Origin: Paludibacteraceae bacterium
GTDB taxonomy: Bacteria > Bacteroidota > Bacteroidia > Bacteroidales > Paludibacteraceae
Length of the DNA: 64,000 nucleotides
Reading direction: 5' to 3'
NCBI GenBank assembly: GCA_017509715.1
Contig: JAFWOU010000001.1
Coordinates: 88,761-152,760, forward strand
Both the position numbers and the translations under genes were made by a program. The notes under the pieces were generated by a model, which saw nothing but the letters and a program-made list of their open reading frames with translations, was not told the DNA's origin and searched no databases. Shown here piece after piece: positions 42,872 through 51,810 of this stretch (positions within the stretch are counted from its first letter, which is position 1; every line of letters starts with the position of its first letter).

Positions 42872-44476
42872 ATGAAAGAGTTAGATCTTACTAAGTATGG
42901 CATTACGGGCGCTACCGTAATTGCACACAATCCGTCCTACGAGTATCTCTTCGAGGAGGAGACCAAGCCCGAGTTGACCGGCTATGAGAAGGGTCAGAAC
43001 ACCGAGCTCAACGCCGTTAACGTGATGACCGGTATTTATACCGGCCGTTCGCCTAAGGACAAATACATCGTTATGGACGAGAACTCGAAGGACACCGTTT
43101 GGTGGACCACCGAGGGCTACAAGAACGACAACCACCCGATGTCCGAAGAGGTTTGGGCTAAGGTGAAAGAGTTGGCCGTTAAGGAGCTCTGCAACAAGAA
43201 CTTGTACGTAGTGGACGCCTTCTGCGGTGCAAACAAAGACACCCGCATGGCAGTTCGCTTCATCGTAGAGGTAGCTTGGCAGGCTCACTTCGTAAAGAAT
43301 ATGTTCATCCGGCCTTCCGAGGAGGAGCTCGCAAACTTCGAGCCGGACTTCGTGATCTACAACGCTTCGTTGGCAAAGGTTGAGAACTACAAAGAGCTCG
43401 GCCTGAACAGCGAGACTTGTGTGGCATTTAACACCACGAGCCGTGAGCAGGTTATCCTCAACACCTGGTACGGCGGTGAGATGAAGAAAGGAATGTTCTC
43501 TATGATGAACTACTACCTGCCGCTCAAGGGCATCGCTTCGATGCACTGCTCCGCTAACACGGATATGGAAGGCAAAAACACCGCTATCTTCTTCGGTCTG
43601 TCCGGTACCGGTAAGACCACGCTCTCTACCGACCCGAAGCGTCTCCTGATCGGTGACGACGAGCACGGTTGGGACGACCAGGGTGTGTTCAACTTCGAAG
43701 GTGGCTGCTACGCAAAGGTCATCAACCTCGACAAGGAGTCGGAGCCCGATATCTACGCTGCTATCCGTCGTAACGCCCTTTTGGAGAACGTAACGGTAGA
43801 CGCTAACGGCAAGATCGATTTCGCTGACAAGTCCGTGACCGAGAACACCCGCGTTTCGTATCCTATCGACCATATCGAGAAGATCGTTCGCCCGATCAGT
43901 GCTGGTCCTGCAGCTAAGAATGTCATCTTCCTGAGCGCTGACGCCTTCGGCGTACTGCCTCCTGTCAGCATCCTGACTCCGGAGCAGACCAAGTACTACT
44001 TCCTCAGCGGCTTCACCGCTAAGTTGGCTGGTACCGAGCGCGGTATCACCGAGCCGACCCCGACCTTCTCGGCTTGCTTCGGCCAGGCATTCCTGGAGCT
44101 GCATCCGACCAAATATGCTGAGGAGCTCGTGAAGAAGATGGAGAAATCCGGTGCCAAGGCATACCTGGTGAACACCGGCTGGAACGGTACCGGCAAGCGT
44201 ATCTCGATCCGCGACACCCGCGGTATCATCGACGCTATCCTCGGTGGCGACATCCTCTCGGCTCCGACCAAGAAGATCCCGTTCTTCGACTTCGAGGTAC
44301 CGACCGCACTGCCCGGCGTAGATCCCGCTATCCTCGATCCGCGTGACACCTACGCTGATCCCGCACAGTGGGAAGAGAAGGCAAAAGACTTGGCAGGTCG
44401 CTTCATCAAGAACTTTGCTAAGTACACCACCAACGAAGCCGGTAAGGCGCTCGTGGCTGCAGGTCCGCAACTCTAA
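42872..44476 (+). CDS. pckA: Phosphoenolpyruvate carboxykinase (ATP)
   Basis: A 534-residue enzyme interconverting oxaloacetate + ATP with PEP + CO2 + ADP. The kinase-1a P-loop is [14 protein letters not shown], the kinase-2 region is [24 protein letters not shown], and the arginine/substrate region is [11 protein letters not shown]. In succinate-producing Bacteroidales it runs in the carboxylating direction and feeds the fumarate branch. ATG 42872 is chosen because the family N-terminus ([11 protein letters not shown]) starts here; the frame is open much further upstream but passes through the promoter. Codon bias suggests high expression. Confidence 0.97.
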   Translation: MKELDLTKYGITGATVIAHNPSYEYLFEEETKPELTGYEKGQNTELNAVNVMTGIYTGRSPKDKYIVMDENSKDTVWWTTEGYKNDNHPMSEEVWAKVKELAVKELCNKNLYVVDAFCGANKDTRMAVRFIVEVAWQAHFVKNMFIRPSEEELANFEPDFVIYNASLAKVENYKELGLNSETCVAFNTTSREQVILNTWYGGEMKKGMFSMMNYYLPLKGIASMHCSANTDMEGKNTAIFFGLSGTGKTTLSTDPKRLLIGDDEHGWDDQGVFNFEGGCYAKVINLDKESEPDIYAAIRRNALLENVTVDANGKIDFADKSVTENTRVSYPIDHIEKIVRPISAGPAAKNVIFLSADAFGVLPPVSILTPEQTKYYFLSGFTAKLAGTERGITEPTPTFSACFGQAFLELHPTKYAEELVKKMEKSGAKAYLVNTGWNGTGKRISIRDTRGIIDAILGGDILSAPTKKIPFFDFEVPTALPGVDPAILDPRDTYADPAQWEEKAKDLAGRFIKNFAKYTTNEAGKALVAAGPQL

Positions 44477-44530
44477 TTGCCGCCGATCTGCAACGCTAAT
44501 CGTTGCCGCAAACGGCTAAACAAATATCCA

Positions 44531-44564
44531 ATAAGGTACGCACACACGCGTACCTTATCTTTTT
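44531..44564 (+). terminator. Intrinsic terminator of pckA
   Basis: ATAAGGTACGC (44531-44541) pairs perfectly with GCGTACCTTAT (44548-44558) around ACACAC, followed by CTTTTTC. Confidence 0.9.
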
Positions 44565-44596
44565 CTACCTATATCGGAGTGCCCGAAGGCACCTTT

Positions 44597-44633
44597 CGAC
44601 TTTGAGCGCAGCGGTCTTTCGACTTTCGACTAT
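44597..44633. repeat. Heptamer units between pckA and the small lipoprotein
   Basis: CGACTTT occurs at 44597 and 44620, with CGACTAT at 44627. These match the potA/birA unit. A small hairpin GTGCC-cgaa-GGCAC lies just before them. Confidence 0.75.
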
Positions 44634-44637
44634 ATAT

Positions 44638-44669
44638 AAAAAAAGAGGCTTGTTCCTTGAACAGCCTCC
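44638..44669 (-). terminator. Terminator of the small lipoprotein gene
   Basis: On the minus strand GAGGCTGTTC and GAACAAGCCTC pair with one bulged A, followed by a run of seven T. It lies about 36 nt beyond the stop at 44705. Confidence 0.82.
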
Positions 44670-44704
44670 CTTCCAACGTTGCTATAAACGTTTTTGTACC
44701 TTAA

Positions 44705-44842
44705 TTACTGAACGGTGTCAGCTACAACCTCAGCTACGGTGTCGTTAGCTACGGTGTCGTTGCAGCCTGCATTCTCAGCAGCTTTGTTACCGCAAGCCAT
44801 AGCACACATAGCAACAGCTGCAAGGAAAAGAACTTTCTTCAT
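44705..44842 (-). CDS. 45-residue lipoprotein with DTV repeats
   Basis: A short frame from ATG 44842 to TAA 44705 encodes a signal peptide with a lipobox (MCAMAC, Cys17), then a tail of about 28 residues with repeated DTVA motifs (NDTVANDTVAEVV). It has its own promoter (44907-44937) and a T-tailed terminator (44638-44669), which makes it a convincing one-gene unit despite its size. It resembles the entericidin-like tiny lipoproteins in architecture only. The function is unknown. Confidence 0.8.
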   Translation of the reverse strand: MKKVLFLAAVAMCAMACGNKAAENAGCNDTVANDTVAEVVADTVQ

Positions 44843-44906
44843 AATTTTTTAAGCCTTAAAAGTTAATATTAACATTAGATTTCCTTATTTTTTCAGAAAT
44901 CGGCTG

Positions 44907-44937
44907 CAAAATTACTACTTTTTTTGCATATATCCAA
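44907..44937 (-). promoter_or_regulatory. Promoter of the 45-residue lipoprotein gene
   Basis: On the minus strand, TTG (44937-44935), a 20-nt spacer starting GATATATGC and then an A-tract, and TAATTTTG (44914-44907). The leader is about 60 nt and AT-rich. The -33 region overlaps the opposing promoter. Confidence 0.82.
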
Positions 44938-44954
44938 AAAAAAATGTAAATTTG
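44924..44954 (+). promoter_or_regulatory. Promoter of the PASTA-rluD-porX operon
   Basis: TTG at 44924-44926, a 20-nt spacer starting CATATATCC and then an A-tract, and TAAATTTG at 44947-44954, 21 nt above the first ATG. Confidence 0.82.
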
Positions 44955-44975
44955 CACGATTTTTTTTAAAATACT

Positions 44976-45860
44976 ATGGAATTTAAAGCATTTCGGACGA
45001 AATCTAAGACACTTTTTGTGTTGACGAACGTTTTAATGGCCCTTTTGGCGGTCGTATTGTTGACGATCTTGTTGTACGGGTGGCTCAACCTGTACACAGA
45101 CCATGGTGTGGAAGTGGAAGTGCCTAATGTGCGGGGCATGATGGTAGAGGAAGCCGAGAGTCTGGCCGAGTCGGTCGGCATGGAGCTGAATATCATCGAT
45201 TCGGTATATACCACCAAGGTGCCTCGCGGCATCGTCATCGAGCAGACGCCGCCCGCCATGAGTCGTGCGAAACGCCATCGCTATATCTACGTGGTGATGA
45301 ATGCCAAATGCAATCGTATGATCCCCCTGCCCGACGTCCTGCAACTCAGTTACCGTCAGGCTACGGCCACCCTGGAGGCGATGGGCCTGCGCATCTCCAA
45401 TATCGTCTATCAGCCCTACGACCATCGCGACATCGTGATCGGCCTGACGCTCAATGGCCGCAAACTCAATCCCGGCGAACGCGTGGAGGAGGGCAGCAGC
45501 ATTGTGCTGATCGTGGGTAGCGGTACGCGTGGCGGTACCCACCCCGTCGTAGTGCCCGACCTGCGCGGCAAGACCCTGGAGGAAGCCAAGGCACTGCTCG
45601 AGGAGAACGAACTGCAACTGGGTGCTTACGAGTTTGACGAGCAACCCACCGACGACAATATCGGTAAGTTCGTAGTCTATACGCAATCGCCCCTCAAGGG
45701 TTCGGACGCCATCGACGGCGACGAGGTGATGATCATGCTCACGCGCAACCTCAACCGCAAGCTCCAGGAGTTTGTAGAGTCGCAGTACTCCGGCGCGACC
45801 GAGGAGGTATTGAAAACCGAGACCAACAACCAAGACAGCATAGATGATGAGTGGTTCTGA
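44976..45860 (+). CDS. PASTA-domain membrane protein
   Basis: A 294-residue protein with one N-terminal transmembrane helix (about residues 16-37) and three PASTA domains outside the cytoplasm. They start near EVEVPNVRGMMVEEAESLAES, MIPLPDVLQLSYRQATATLEA and VVVPDLRGKTLEEAKALLEEN. PASTA domains bind peptidoglycan or beta-lactams in other proteins; here there is no kinase or transpeptidase part. It is the first gene of an overlapping operon and overlaps rluD by 17 bp. Confidence 0.9.
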   Translation: MEFKAFRTKSKTLFVLTNVLMALLAVVLLTILLYGWLNLYTDHGVEVEVPNVRGMMVEEAESLAESVGMELNIIDSVYTTKVPRGIVIEQTPPAMSRAKRHRYIYVVMNAKCNRMIPLPDVLQLSYRQATATLEAMGLRISNIVYQPYDHRDIVIGLTLNGRKLNPGERVEEGSSIVLIVGSGTRGGTHPVVVPDLRGKTLEEAKALLEENELQLGAYEFDEQPTDDNIGKFVVYTQSPLKGSDAIDGDEVMIMLTRNLNRKLQEFVESQYSGATEEVLKTETNNQDSIDDEWF

Positions 45861-46884
45861 CGAACTGTTTGAACGCTGGCGCTGCGAGGTGGACAAAGGG
45901 CAGGCCCAGGTGCGCATCGACAAGTACCTGGCCGAACATATGTCCGACACCTCACGCTCCCGCATCCAGCAGGCTGCGGATAGCGGCCATGTGTGGGTCA
46001 ACGGCAAGGCCGTGAGCAGCAGCTACAAGGTGAAGCCCCTGGACCTCATCCAGGTGCTGCTGGACCACGAACCCCACGACACCACCATCCTGCCGGAGAA
46101 TATCCCGCTCACCATCGTCTATGAAGACGAGGATGTGCTCATTGTCAACAAACCCGCCGGCATGGTGGTCCATCCCGGCCATGGCAACTACGAGCATACG
46201 CTGCTCAATGCGCTGGCGTATTATTTCCAACACGCACCTATCACCAACAACCAATCACCTATAGACATCAACAACCCCGAGATAGGGCTCGTCCATCGTA
46301 TCGACAAGGACACCAGCGGGCTGCTACTCATCGCCAAGACGCCCGAAGCCAAGACCCATCTGGGCTGGCAATTCTACGAGCATACCATCGACCGAACCTA
46401 CAATGCGCTCGTTTGGGGAACGTTTTCCGAAGACTCTGGCACGGTTTTTGGTGCACTGGCTCGTGATAACAGAGACCGCACTATCTATCGCGTGTGGGAT
46501 CCGGAGGAGAACCCCAACGCCAAGGAGGCCATCACCCACTGGCGTGTGCTGGAGCGCTATCCGTACACCACGCTCGTGGAATGCCGACTGGAGACGGGAC
46601 GTACCCACCAGATACGCGTCCATATGCGCCACATCGGTCATCCGCTCTTCTCCGACGAGAAATACGGCGGATGCGAGATACTCAAGGGACTCCGTACGCA
46701 GAAGTACGCACAGTATATACGCAACTGTTTCTCTCTCTGCCCGCGCCAGGTCTTGCACGCGAAGACAATAGGATTCACGCACCCGCGTACGGGCGAGCGC
46801 ATGCTGTTTGATAGTGAGTGGCCTCAGGATATGTTGAACCTGATTAACAAATGGAGAAACTATGAGCCAAATACTCTGGGCTGA
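45844..46884 (+). CDS. rluD: Ribosomal large-subunit pseudouridine synthase, RluD type
   Basis: A 346-residue enzyme with an N-terminal S4 RNA-binding domain (RIDKYLAEHMSDTSRSRIQQ) and a catalytic domain with the essential Asp in GLVHRIDKDTSGLLL. It probably modifies uridines of 23S rRNA helix 69. A repeat-like loop, HAPITNNQSPIDINN, sits between YYFQ and EIGLVHRID. ATG 45844 or 45847 both fit. It overlaps both neighbours. Confidence 0.93.
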   Translation: MMSGSDELFERWRCEVDKGQAQVRIDKYLAEHMSDTSRSRIQQAADSGHVWVNGKAVSSSYKVKPLDLIQVLLDHEPHDTTILPENIPLTIVYEDEDVLIVNKPAGMVVHPGHGNYEHTLLNALAYYFQHAPITNNQSPIDINNPEIGLVHRIDKDTSGLLLIAKTPEAKTHLGWQFYEHTIDRTYNALVWGTFSEDSGTVFGALARDNRDRTIYRVWDPEENPNAKEAITHWRVLERYPYTTLVECRLETGRTHQIRVHMRHIGHPLFSDEKYGGCEILKGLRTQKYAQYIRNCFSLCPRQVLHAKTIGFTHPRTGERMLFDSEWPQDMLNLINKWRNYEPNTLG

Positions 46885-48397
46885 CGACGAGATTGATCTG
46901 CTTGAGCCCTACATCATCTATCTGCGCGACAAGAACTACGACGTGCTGACCGCCACTAACGGCCAGGACGCCATCGACCTATGCCATCAGCACCGGCCGG
47001 ACATCGTCTTTCTGGACGAGAACATGCCGGGCCTGAACGGACTGGAGACGCTCCAGGAGATCAAGCGCCTGCATCCCGAGATACCCGTCGTCATGATCAC
47101 CAAGAGCGAGGAGGAGCGCATCATGGAGCAGGCTATCGGCGAGAAGATAGCCGACTACCTCATCAAGCCCGTCAACCCCAGCCAGATACTGCTGTGCCTG
47201 AAGAAGCATATCCACCAGCGCGACATCGTGAGCGAGCATACCAACCAGTCGTACCGCGAGGAGTTTCAGGACATCGCCTACCTCATCAATACGGCGCAGA
47301 CTATCGAGGAGTGGCAGGCCGTAGAGCGTACGCTCACGCGCTGGGAACTGGAGCTGCAGCATATCGACTCGTCGATGCGCGAGATGCTCGACATGCAGCG
47401 CCAGCAGGCCAACGCCGCCTTTGCCAAGTTTATCCAGCGCCATTACGAGGACTGGTTCAGCGGCAGCGAGCGCCCTATGCTCTCGCCCGACGTCTTCAAG
47501 CGCGTGCTGTTCCCCATGCTCGACCGCGGCGAGAAAGTGTTCTTGGTCGTGATCGACAATTTCCGCTACGACCAGTGGAAAACCATCCAGCCGCTGCTCT
47601 CCGAGTTTCTGACCGTTACGGACGAGCAGCTCTACTGCTCCATCCTGCCTACCGCTACCCAGTATGCCCGCAATGCCATCTTCTCCGGCCTCATGCCGCT
47701 GCAGATCCAGCAGATGTACCCGCAGTTCTGGGTGGAGGAGGAAGACGAAGAAGGCAAGAACCTATGCGAGCGCGACCTGATAGAGACCATGTTGCAGCGC
47801 TACCGCCGCAGCGAAAAATTCACGTACTACAAGGTCAACGAGTCGGACTTCTGCGAGAAGATCACGCGCCAGTTCAAGGGCCTGCAGACGCCGCTCAACG
47901 TCGTGGTGCTCAACTTCATCGACATGCTGTCCCACTCACGAACGGAGAGCAAGATGATGCGCGAACTGGCTAACGACGAGGCCGCCTACCTGAGTCTGAC
48001 CCGCAGCTGGTTCCGCCACTCGCCTACCTACTTCATGCTGCGCCGCATTGCCGAACTGGGTTACCGCATCGTTATCACCACCGACCATGGCACCGTACGC
48101 GTACAAAATCCCGTACAGATCATCGGCGACAAGAACACCAATACCAACCTGCGTTATAAGGTAGGTAAGTCGCTCAACTGCCAGTCGAAGAACGTCTTCA
48201 CCATCGCCGACCCCAAGCGCGTGGGTCTGCCCAGCCCCAACGTGAGCAGCAGCTATATGTTCTGCACCGGCAACGACTTCTTCGGTTACCCGAACAATTT
48301 TAATTATTACGCCCAGTATTATCGCAACACCTTCCAGCACGGAGGTATCTCGCTGGAGGAGATGCTCATACCGCTCATCACGCTCGATCCGAAATAA
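46862..48397 (+). CDS. porX: PorX-type response regulator with PglZ-like phosphatase domain
   Basis: A 511-residue protein with an N-terminal receiver domain (phospho-acceptor Asp52 in VFLDENMPG, Lys in YLIKPVNP) and a C-terminal PglZ/alkaline-phosphatase-like domain (VVIDNFRYDQWKTIQPLL, ITTDHGTVRV). This pairing defines PorX, which with PorY and a sigma factor controls the type IX secretion system in Bacteroidota. It overlaps rluD by 23 bp and its last base is the first base of the next gene. Confidence 0.92.
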   Translation: MSQILWADDEIDLLEPYIIYLRDKNYDVLTATNGQDAIDLCHQHRPDIVFLDENMPGLNGLETLQEIKRLHPEIPVVMITKSEEERIMEQAIGEKIADYLIKPVNPSQILLCLKKHIHQRDIVSEHTNQSYREEFQDIAYLINTAQTIEEWQAVERTLTRWELELQHIDSSMREMLDMQRQQANAAFAKFIQRHYEDWFSGSERPMLSPDVFKRVLFPMLDRGEKVFLVVIDNFRYDQWKTIQPLLSEFLTVTDEQLYCSILPTATQYARNAIFSGLMPLQIQQMYPQFWVEEEDEEGKNLCERDLIETMLQRYRRSEKFTYYKVNESDFCEKITRQFKGLQTPLNVVVLNFIDMLSHSRTESKMMRELANDEAAYLSLTRSWFRHSPTYFMLRRIAELGYRIVITTDHGTVRVQNPVQIIGDKNTNTNLRYKVGKSLNCQSKNVFTIADPKRVGLPSPNVSSSYMFCTGNDFFGYPNNFNYYAQYYRNTFQHGGISLEEMLIPLITLDPK

Positions 48398-49329
48398 TGG
48401 CTCGTCACCGCGCACGACATATTATCCTATGGACGCTACTGTTACTGGTGGTAGCCGCCCTGCTTTGGCTGGGCCGGTTGACTGTCTCCCACGGCACGCC
48501 GCAACCCGTGAGCGACTCGGCGCAGATATTCAGCGTGCTGACCTACAACACCCAGCGTATGGGTGGGTTTGAGAAGCCGGAGCAGAACCAGGTGCTGCAG
48601 TATATCCTGCGCACCGATGCCGATATCGTCTGCCTGCAGGAGGTGGAGGTCTATCAGGACCACCAGTACCTGACCCTGGGCGAACTGCGCGACGCCATGC
48701 AACGGTATCCCTACTGCTACTTCGCCTTCTCGGTCCATAACAACCGCCGCCAGTTTGGCAACGCCGTCTTTTCGAAGTACCCCATCCTGGATCGCGAGAA
48801 CGTAGAGTACGAGTCCCGCTCCAACAGCACGTGCCGCTGCGATATCGCCGTAGGGGATGACACCTTGCGCCTCTTCTGCAACCACCTGGAGTCCTATCGC
48901 TTCAATGCCGACTCGCTGCGCGACTCCACCTCCATGGGTAGTCTGCGCCGCCTCTACCATATGCTGCCCTCGCTGCGCGGCAAGGGACGCGGTCGCACCG
49001 AGCAGGCCCAGGCCGTGCGCAAGGAGATAGACCGGTCGCCCTACCCCGTGCTGGTGGTGGGTGATTTCAACGATACACCTCTCTCGGCCAGCTATCGCAT
49101 CATAGCCGACGGACTGACCGATGCGTTTCTGAGTACGTCCTGGTTGCGCTGGGGCACCACGTTCCGCATGTCGCTCAGCATGGCCGGACGCGACTGGATC
49201 GTGCCCTTCCGCATCGACTATATCCTCTGTTCGCCGACGTTGACGCCCACGAGTTGCACTGTGGACAGCGTCCGCTATTCCGACCATTATCCCGTGCTGG
49301 CCACGATAGCCTTGCCCGCTCCGAGATGA
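48397..49329 (+). CDS. Endonuclease/exonuclease/phosphatase-family protein, membrane-anchored
   Basis: A 310-residue protein with one N-terminal transmembrane segment (HIILWTLLLLVVAALLWLG) and an EEP-fold domain. The signature parts are VLTYNTQRM, ADIVCLQEVE, FCNHLES, VVGDFNDTPLSASYR and the final SDHYPVLATI, which hold the metal and catalytic residues. The substrate could be a phosphoester such as a lipid, nucleotide or DNA; it cannot be told from sequence. It is in the porX operon and overlaps queH as ATGA. Confidence 0.85.
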   Translation: MARHRARHIILWTLLLLVVAALLWLGRLTVSHGTPQPVSDSAQIFSVLTYNTQRMGGFEKPEQNQVLQYILRTDADIVCLQEVEVYQDHQYLTLGELRDAMQRYPYCYFAFSVHNNRRQFGNAVFSKYPILDRENVEYESRSNSTCRCDIAVGDDTLRLFCNHLESYRFNADSLRDSTSMGSLRRLYHMLPSLRGKGRGRTEQAQAVRKEIDRSPYPVLVVGDFNDTPLSASYRIIADGLTDAFLSTSWLRWGTTFRMSLSMAGRDWIVPFRIDYILCSPTLTPTSCTVDSVRYSDHYPVLATIALPAPR

Positions 49330-49904
49330 AACAACCCGCTATCATAGTGCCCGAGGGACTGCATGAGGTGCTGCTCCATGCCTGCTGCGCACCCTGCAGT
49401 TCGGCCATCGTAGAGTGGCTGCTGGCGCATGATATCACGCCCACTATCTACTATTTCAATCCCAATATCTACCCCCAAGAGGAGTACCTGATCCGCAAGC
49501 AGGAGAGCATGCGTCATGCCGAATCGCTCGGCATTCGCTGGATCGACGGCGACTATGACCATGCCCAATGGCTGCAATCGGTATGCGGCCTGGAGCACGA
49601 ACCGGAACGCGGTGGACGGTGCGCCGTATGCTTCCGTCATCGCCTGTTGGCCACCGCCCGGATGGCGCAGCAGCAAGGTATTGCGTGGTTTGCCACCACC
49701 CTGGCTTCCTCGCGCTGGAAGAGTCTGGAGCAGATAGAGGCAGCCGGCAGATGGGCCGCCGCGCAGGTGGAGGGTACGCAGTTCTGGGCACAGAATTGGC
49801 GCAAAGGTGGGCTGCAGCAACGCCGAAACCAACTCTTGCGCCAATACGATTTCTACAACCAGCAGTACTGCGGTTGCGAATTCTCTATACCGAAAACCTA
49901 TTAA
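49326..49904 (+). CDS. queH: Epoxyqueuosine reductase QueH
   Basis: A 192-residue enzyme for the last step of tRNA queuosine synthesis, reducing epoxyqueuosine. The cysteine motifs are HACCAPCSSA near the N-terminus, GRCAVCFRHRL in the middle and YCGCEFS near the end, as in QueH (non-homologous to QueG). ATG 49326 is chosen because it overlaps the upstream stop and gives the normal N-terminus; the frame is open upstream to 49254. Its stop overlaps the convergent rfbB stop. Confidence 0.93.
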   Translation: MKQPAIIVPEGLHEVLLHACCAPCSSAIVEWLLAHDITPTIYYFNPNIYPQEEYLIRKQESMRHAESLGIRWIDGDYDHAQWLQSVCGLEHEPERGGRCAVCFRHRLLATARMAQQQGIAWFATTLASSRWKSLEQIEAAGRWAAAQVEGTQFWAQNWRKGGLQQRRNQLLRQYDFYNQQYCGCEFSIPKTY

Positions 49905-51034
49905 CGGTTCTTGTACATCTCGTCGTAGTATTTCTCGTAGTCACCCGAGGTGATATTGTCGAGCCAGTCCTGGTTATCCAGGTACCAGCGAACGGTGCGC
50001 TCGATACCTTCCTCAAATTGCAGACTCGGCTCCCAGCCCAGTTCACGCTGCAGCTTGCTGCTGTCGATAGCGTAACGCATGTCGTGGCCGGCACGGTCGG
50101 TAACGAAGGTGATGAGGTCCAGGTCAGCGCCCTCGGGACGGCCCAGCAGACGGTCTACGGTACGGATGACCGTACGGATGATGTCGATATTCTTCCACTC
50201 GTTGAAGCCGCCGATATTATAGGTCTCGGCGATCGTTCCCTTGTGGAATATCAGGTCGATTGCACGGGCATGATCCTCTACGAACAGCCAGTCGCGCACG
50301 TTCTCGCCCTTGCCGTATACGGGCAGGGGTTTGCGATGACGGATATTGTTGATGAAGAGGGGGATCAGTTTCTCGGGGAACTGATAGGGTCCGTAGTTGT
50401 TGGAGCAGTTGGTCACGATAGTCGGCATGCCGAAGGTGTCGTGGAAGGCACGTACGAAGTGGTCGGACGAAGCCTTGCTGGCCGAGTAGGGCGAGTGGGG
50501 GTTGTACTTCGTGGTCTCGTAGAAGAAGTCCTTGCCATACGCCAGGTGGTGCTCGGCAGACGAAGCCTTGGTCGTGAAGGGCGGTTCGATACCCTCGGGA
50601 TGGGTCATCTCCAGCGCACCGTATACCTCGTCGGTAGAGATATGGTAGAAGCGCTTACCCTCGTAGCGTTCCGGCAGCGATTCCCAGTAGAGCTTGGCGG
50701 CCTGCAGCATAGAGAGCGTACCCATCACGTTGGTCTGGGCGAAGGTGAACGGATCCTTGATCGAGCGGTCTACGTGGCTCTCTGCGGCCAGGTGGATCAC
50801 GCCGGTCACCTGCTCTTCCTGCATCAGTTGGTAGATGGTCTGGAAGTCGCAGATATCGGCCCGCACGAAGCGATAGTTCTCACGGTCCTCAATGTCCTTT
50901 AGGTTAGCCAGGTTGCCCGCATAGGTCAACTTATCCACGTTGATGATGCGGTAGTCCGGATACTTGTTTACAAACAGGCGCACTACATGGCTCCCGATAA
51001 ATCCGGCACCGCCGGTGATGATGATACTCTTCAT
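49901..51034 (-). CDS. rfbB: dTDP-glucose 4,6-dehydratase
   Basis: A 377-residue short-chain dehydrogenase-type enzyme of dTDP-sugar (rhamnose) synthesis. The NAD-binding motif is GGAGFIGSHV, the catalytic pattern is YSASKAS (YxxxK), and HLAAESHVDRSI and CSNNYGPYQFPEKLIP are typical of RmlB. No rmlA, rmlC or rmlD is adjacent. The start overlaps the birA end by 4 bp (ATGA). Confidence 0.93.
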   Translation of the reverse strand: MKSIIITGGAGFIGSHVVRLFVNKYPDYRIINVDKLTYAGNLANLKDIEDRENYRFVRADICDFQTIYQLMQEEQVTGVIHLAAESHVDRSIKDPFTFAQTNVMGTLSMLQAAKLYWESLPERYEGKRFYHISTDEVYGALEMTHPEGIEPPFTTKASSAEHHLAYGKDFFYETTKYNPHSPYSASKASSDHFVRAFHDTFGMPTIVTNCSNNYGPYQFPEKLIPLFINNIRHRKPLPVYGKGENVRDWLFVEDHARAIDLIFHKGTIAETYNIGGFNEWKNIDIIRTVIRTVDRLLGRPEGADLDLITFVTDRAGHDMRYAIDSSKLQRELGWEPSLQFEEGIERTVRWYLDNQDWLDNITSGDYEKYYDEMYKNR

Positions 51035-51810
51035 AGTACGTATCGTATTTGTTTAAAATGATATATTCGTTTTTTGTTTTCTTCGTCTCGTAATACCAGT
51101 TCGCCGGTGGGCAGCACATCCTCTATCCGTGCCCGGAAGAGGCTCTTGGCTATTGGCTCTTGGCTATTGGCATTCATCGTAGGTTCGGTACTTACCTCGC
51201 GTTCTACGTATGGCCAGTAGCCCTCGCGGCGATAGAGGTGGGCGCGGTAGTAGTCCCAAACATCCTCCTCGGTGGCCTTTTGCACCTCGTTGTACAGGCG
51301 TTGCATCAGTTTGTCGATATCCTGCTCCTGTCCCGTGATCTGGCGCAGCGATACCGGGTTGGGGGCGTCGGAGCAGAACTCGGTCTGGTTGACGTTCAGT
51401 CCGATACCGGCTATCGCGTACCGCAGTTCGCCGCCTACGATGGCGTTCTCTATCAGTATGCCCGCCAGTTTCTTATCTTTCCAATAGATATCATTCGGCC
51501 ACTTAATCGTCACCTCATCCCCCGTAACCTGTAACCCGTAACCCGTAACCTGTAACCCGTAACCCGTAACCGTTCTATGCACCGCCACACTTACCGCCAC
51601 ATTCAAGTCAAATAGGCTTTCGACTTTCGACTTTTGACTTTCGACTAATATGGAACATACCAGGTTCTTTCCCCGTTCGCTTTCCCACCCGTTGCCGGTC
51701 TGTCCGCGGCCGGCGGTCTGGAAGCCCGCGTAGATATAGTTGGGGGCTTGGCCCGTAGCCAGCAGTTGCTTGAGCCGGGTATTTGTGCTGTCACATTCGC
51801 TCAGGAACAT
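51031..51810 (-). CDS. birA: Biotin--protein ligase without DNA-binding domain, carrying three repeat-encoded insertions
   Basis: A 259-residue monofunctional ligase that biotinylates carrier proteins. The core motifs are SECDSTNTRLK, AGFQTAGRGQTGNGW, IKWPNDIYWKDKKLAGIL and IAGIGLNVN. Three stretches match tandem repeats: ESQKSKVES (51621-51645), TGYGLQVTGYGLQVTG (51523-51571) and SQEPIAKS (51143-51170). All three lie in loops between conserved blocks, so the enzyme may still be active. The N-terminus starts at the catalytic domain without a helix-turn-helix. It overlaps both dacB (10 bp) and rfbB. Confidence 0.9.
   Translation of the reverse strand: MFLSECDSTNTRLKQLLATGQAPNYIYAGFQTAGRGQTGNGWESERGKNLVCSILVESQKSKVESLFDLNVAVSVAVHRTVTGYGLQVTGYGLQVTGDEVTIKWPNDIYWKDKKLAGILIENAIVGGELRYAIAGIGLNVNQTEFCSDAPNPVSLRQITGQEQDIDKLMQRLYNEVQKATEEDVWDYYRAHLYRREGYWPYVEREVSTEPTMNANSQEPIAKSLFRARIEDVLPTGELVLRDEENKKRIYHFKQIRYVL
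51143..51170. repeat. Heptamer array in birA, CTMTTGG units
   Basis: Four 7-bp units alternating CTCTTGG and CTATTGG at 51143, 51150, 51157 and 51164, near the 3' part of birA. Confidence 0.92.
51523..51571. repeat. Heptamer array in birA, seven GGTTACR units
   Basis: On the coding (minus) strand, seven contiguous 7-bp GGTTACR units. Read in frame they give the 7-residue period VTGYGLQ. The unit is the same as in the yjjI-yjjW intergenic array at 5812-5867, 46 kb away. Confidence 0.95.
51621..51645. repeat. Heptamer array in birA, AAAGTCR units
   Basis: Three full CGACTTT/TGACTTT units plus a partial fourth. With flanks, 31 nt (51616-51646) are identical to the potA array. Confidence 0.93.

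Noticed and set aside
42881..44470. 529-codon frame antisense to pckA
   Set aside because: It mirrors pckA almost exactly, an effect of its biased codon use; the pckA motifs are complete.
46862..48397. PglZ protein of a BREX defence system
   Set aside because: The PglZ-like domain is fused to a receiver domain with Asp52 and lies in a rluD operon, which is PorX; no brx genes are present.
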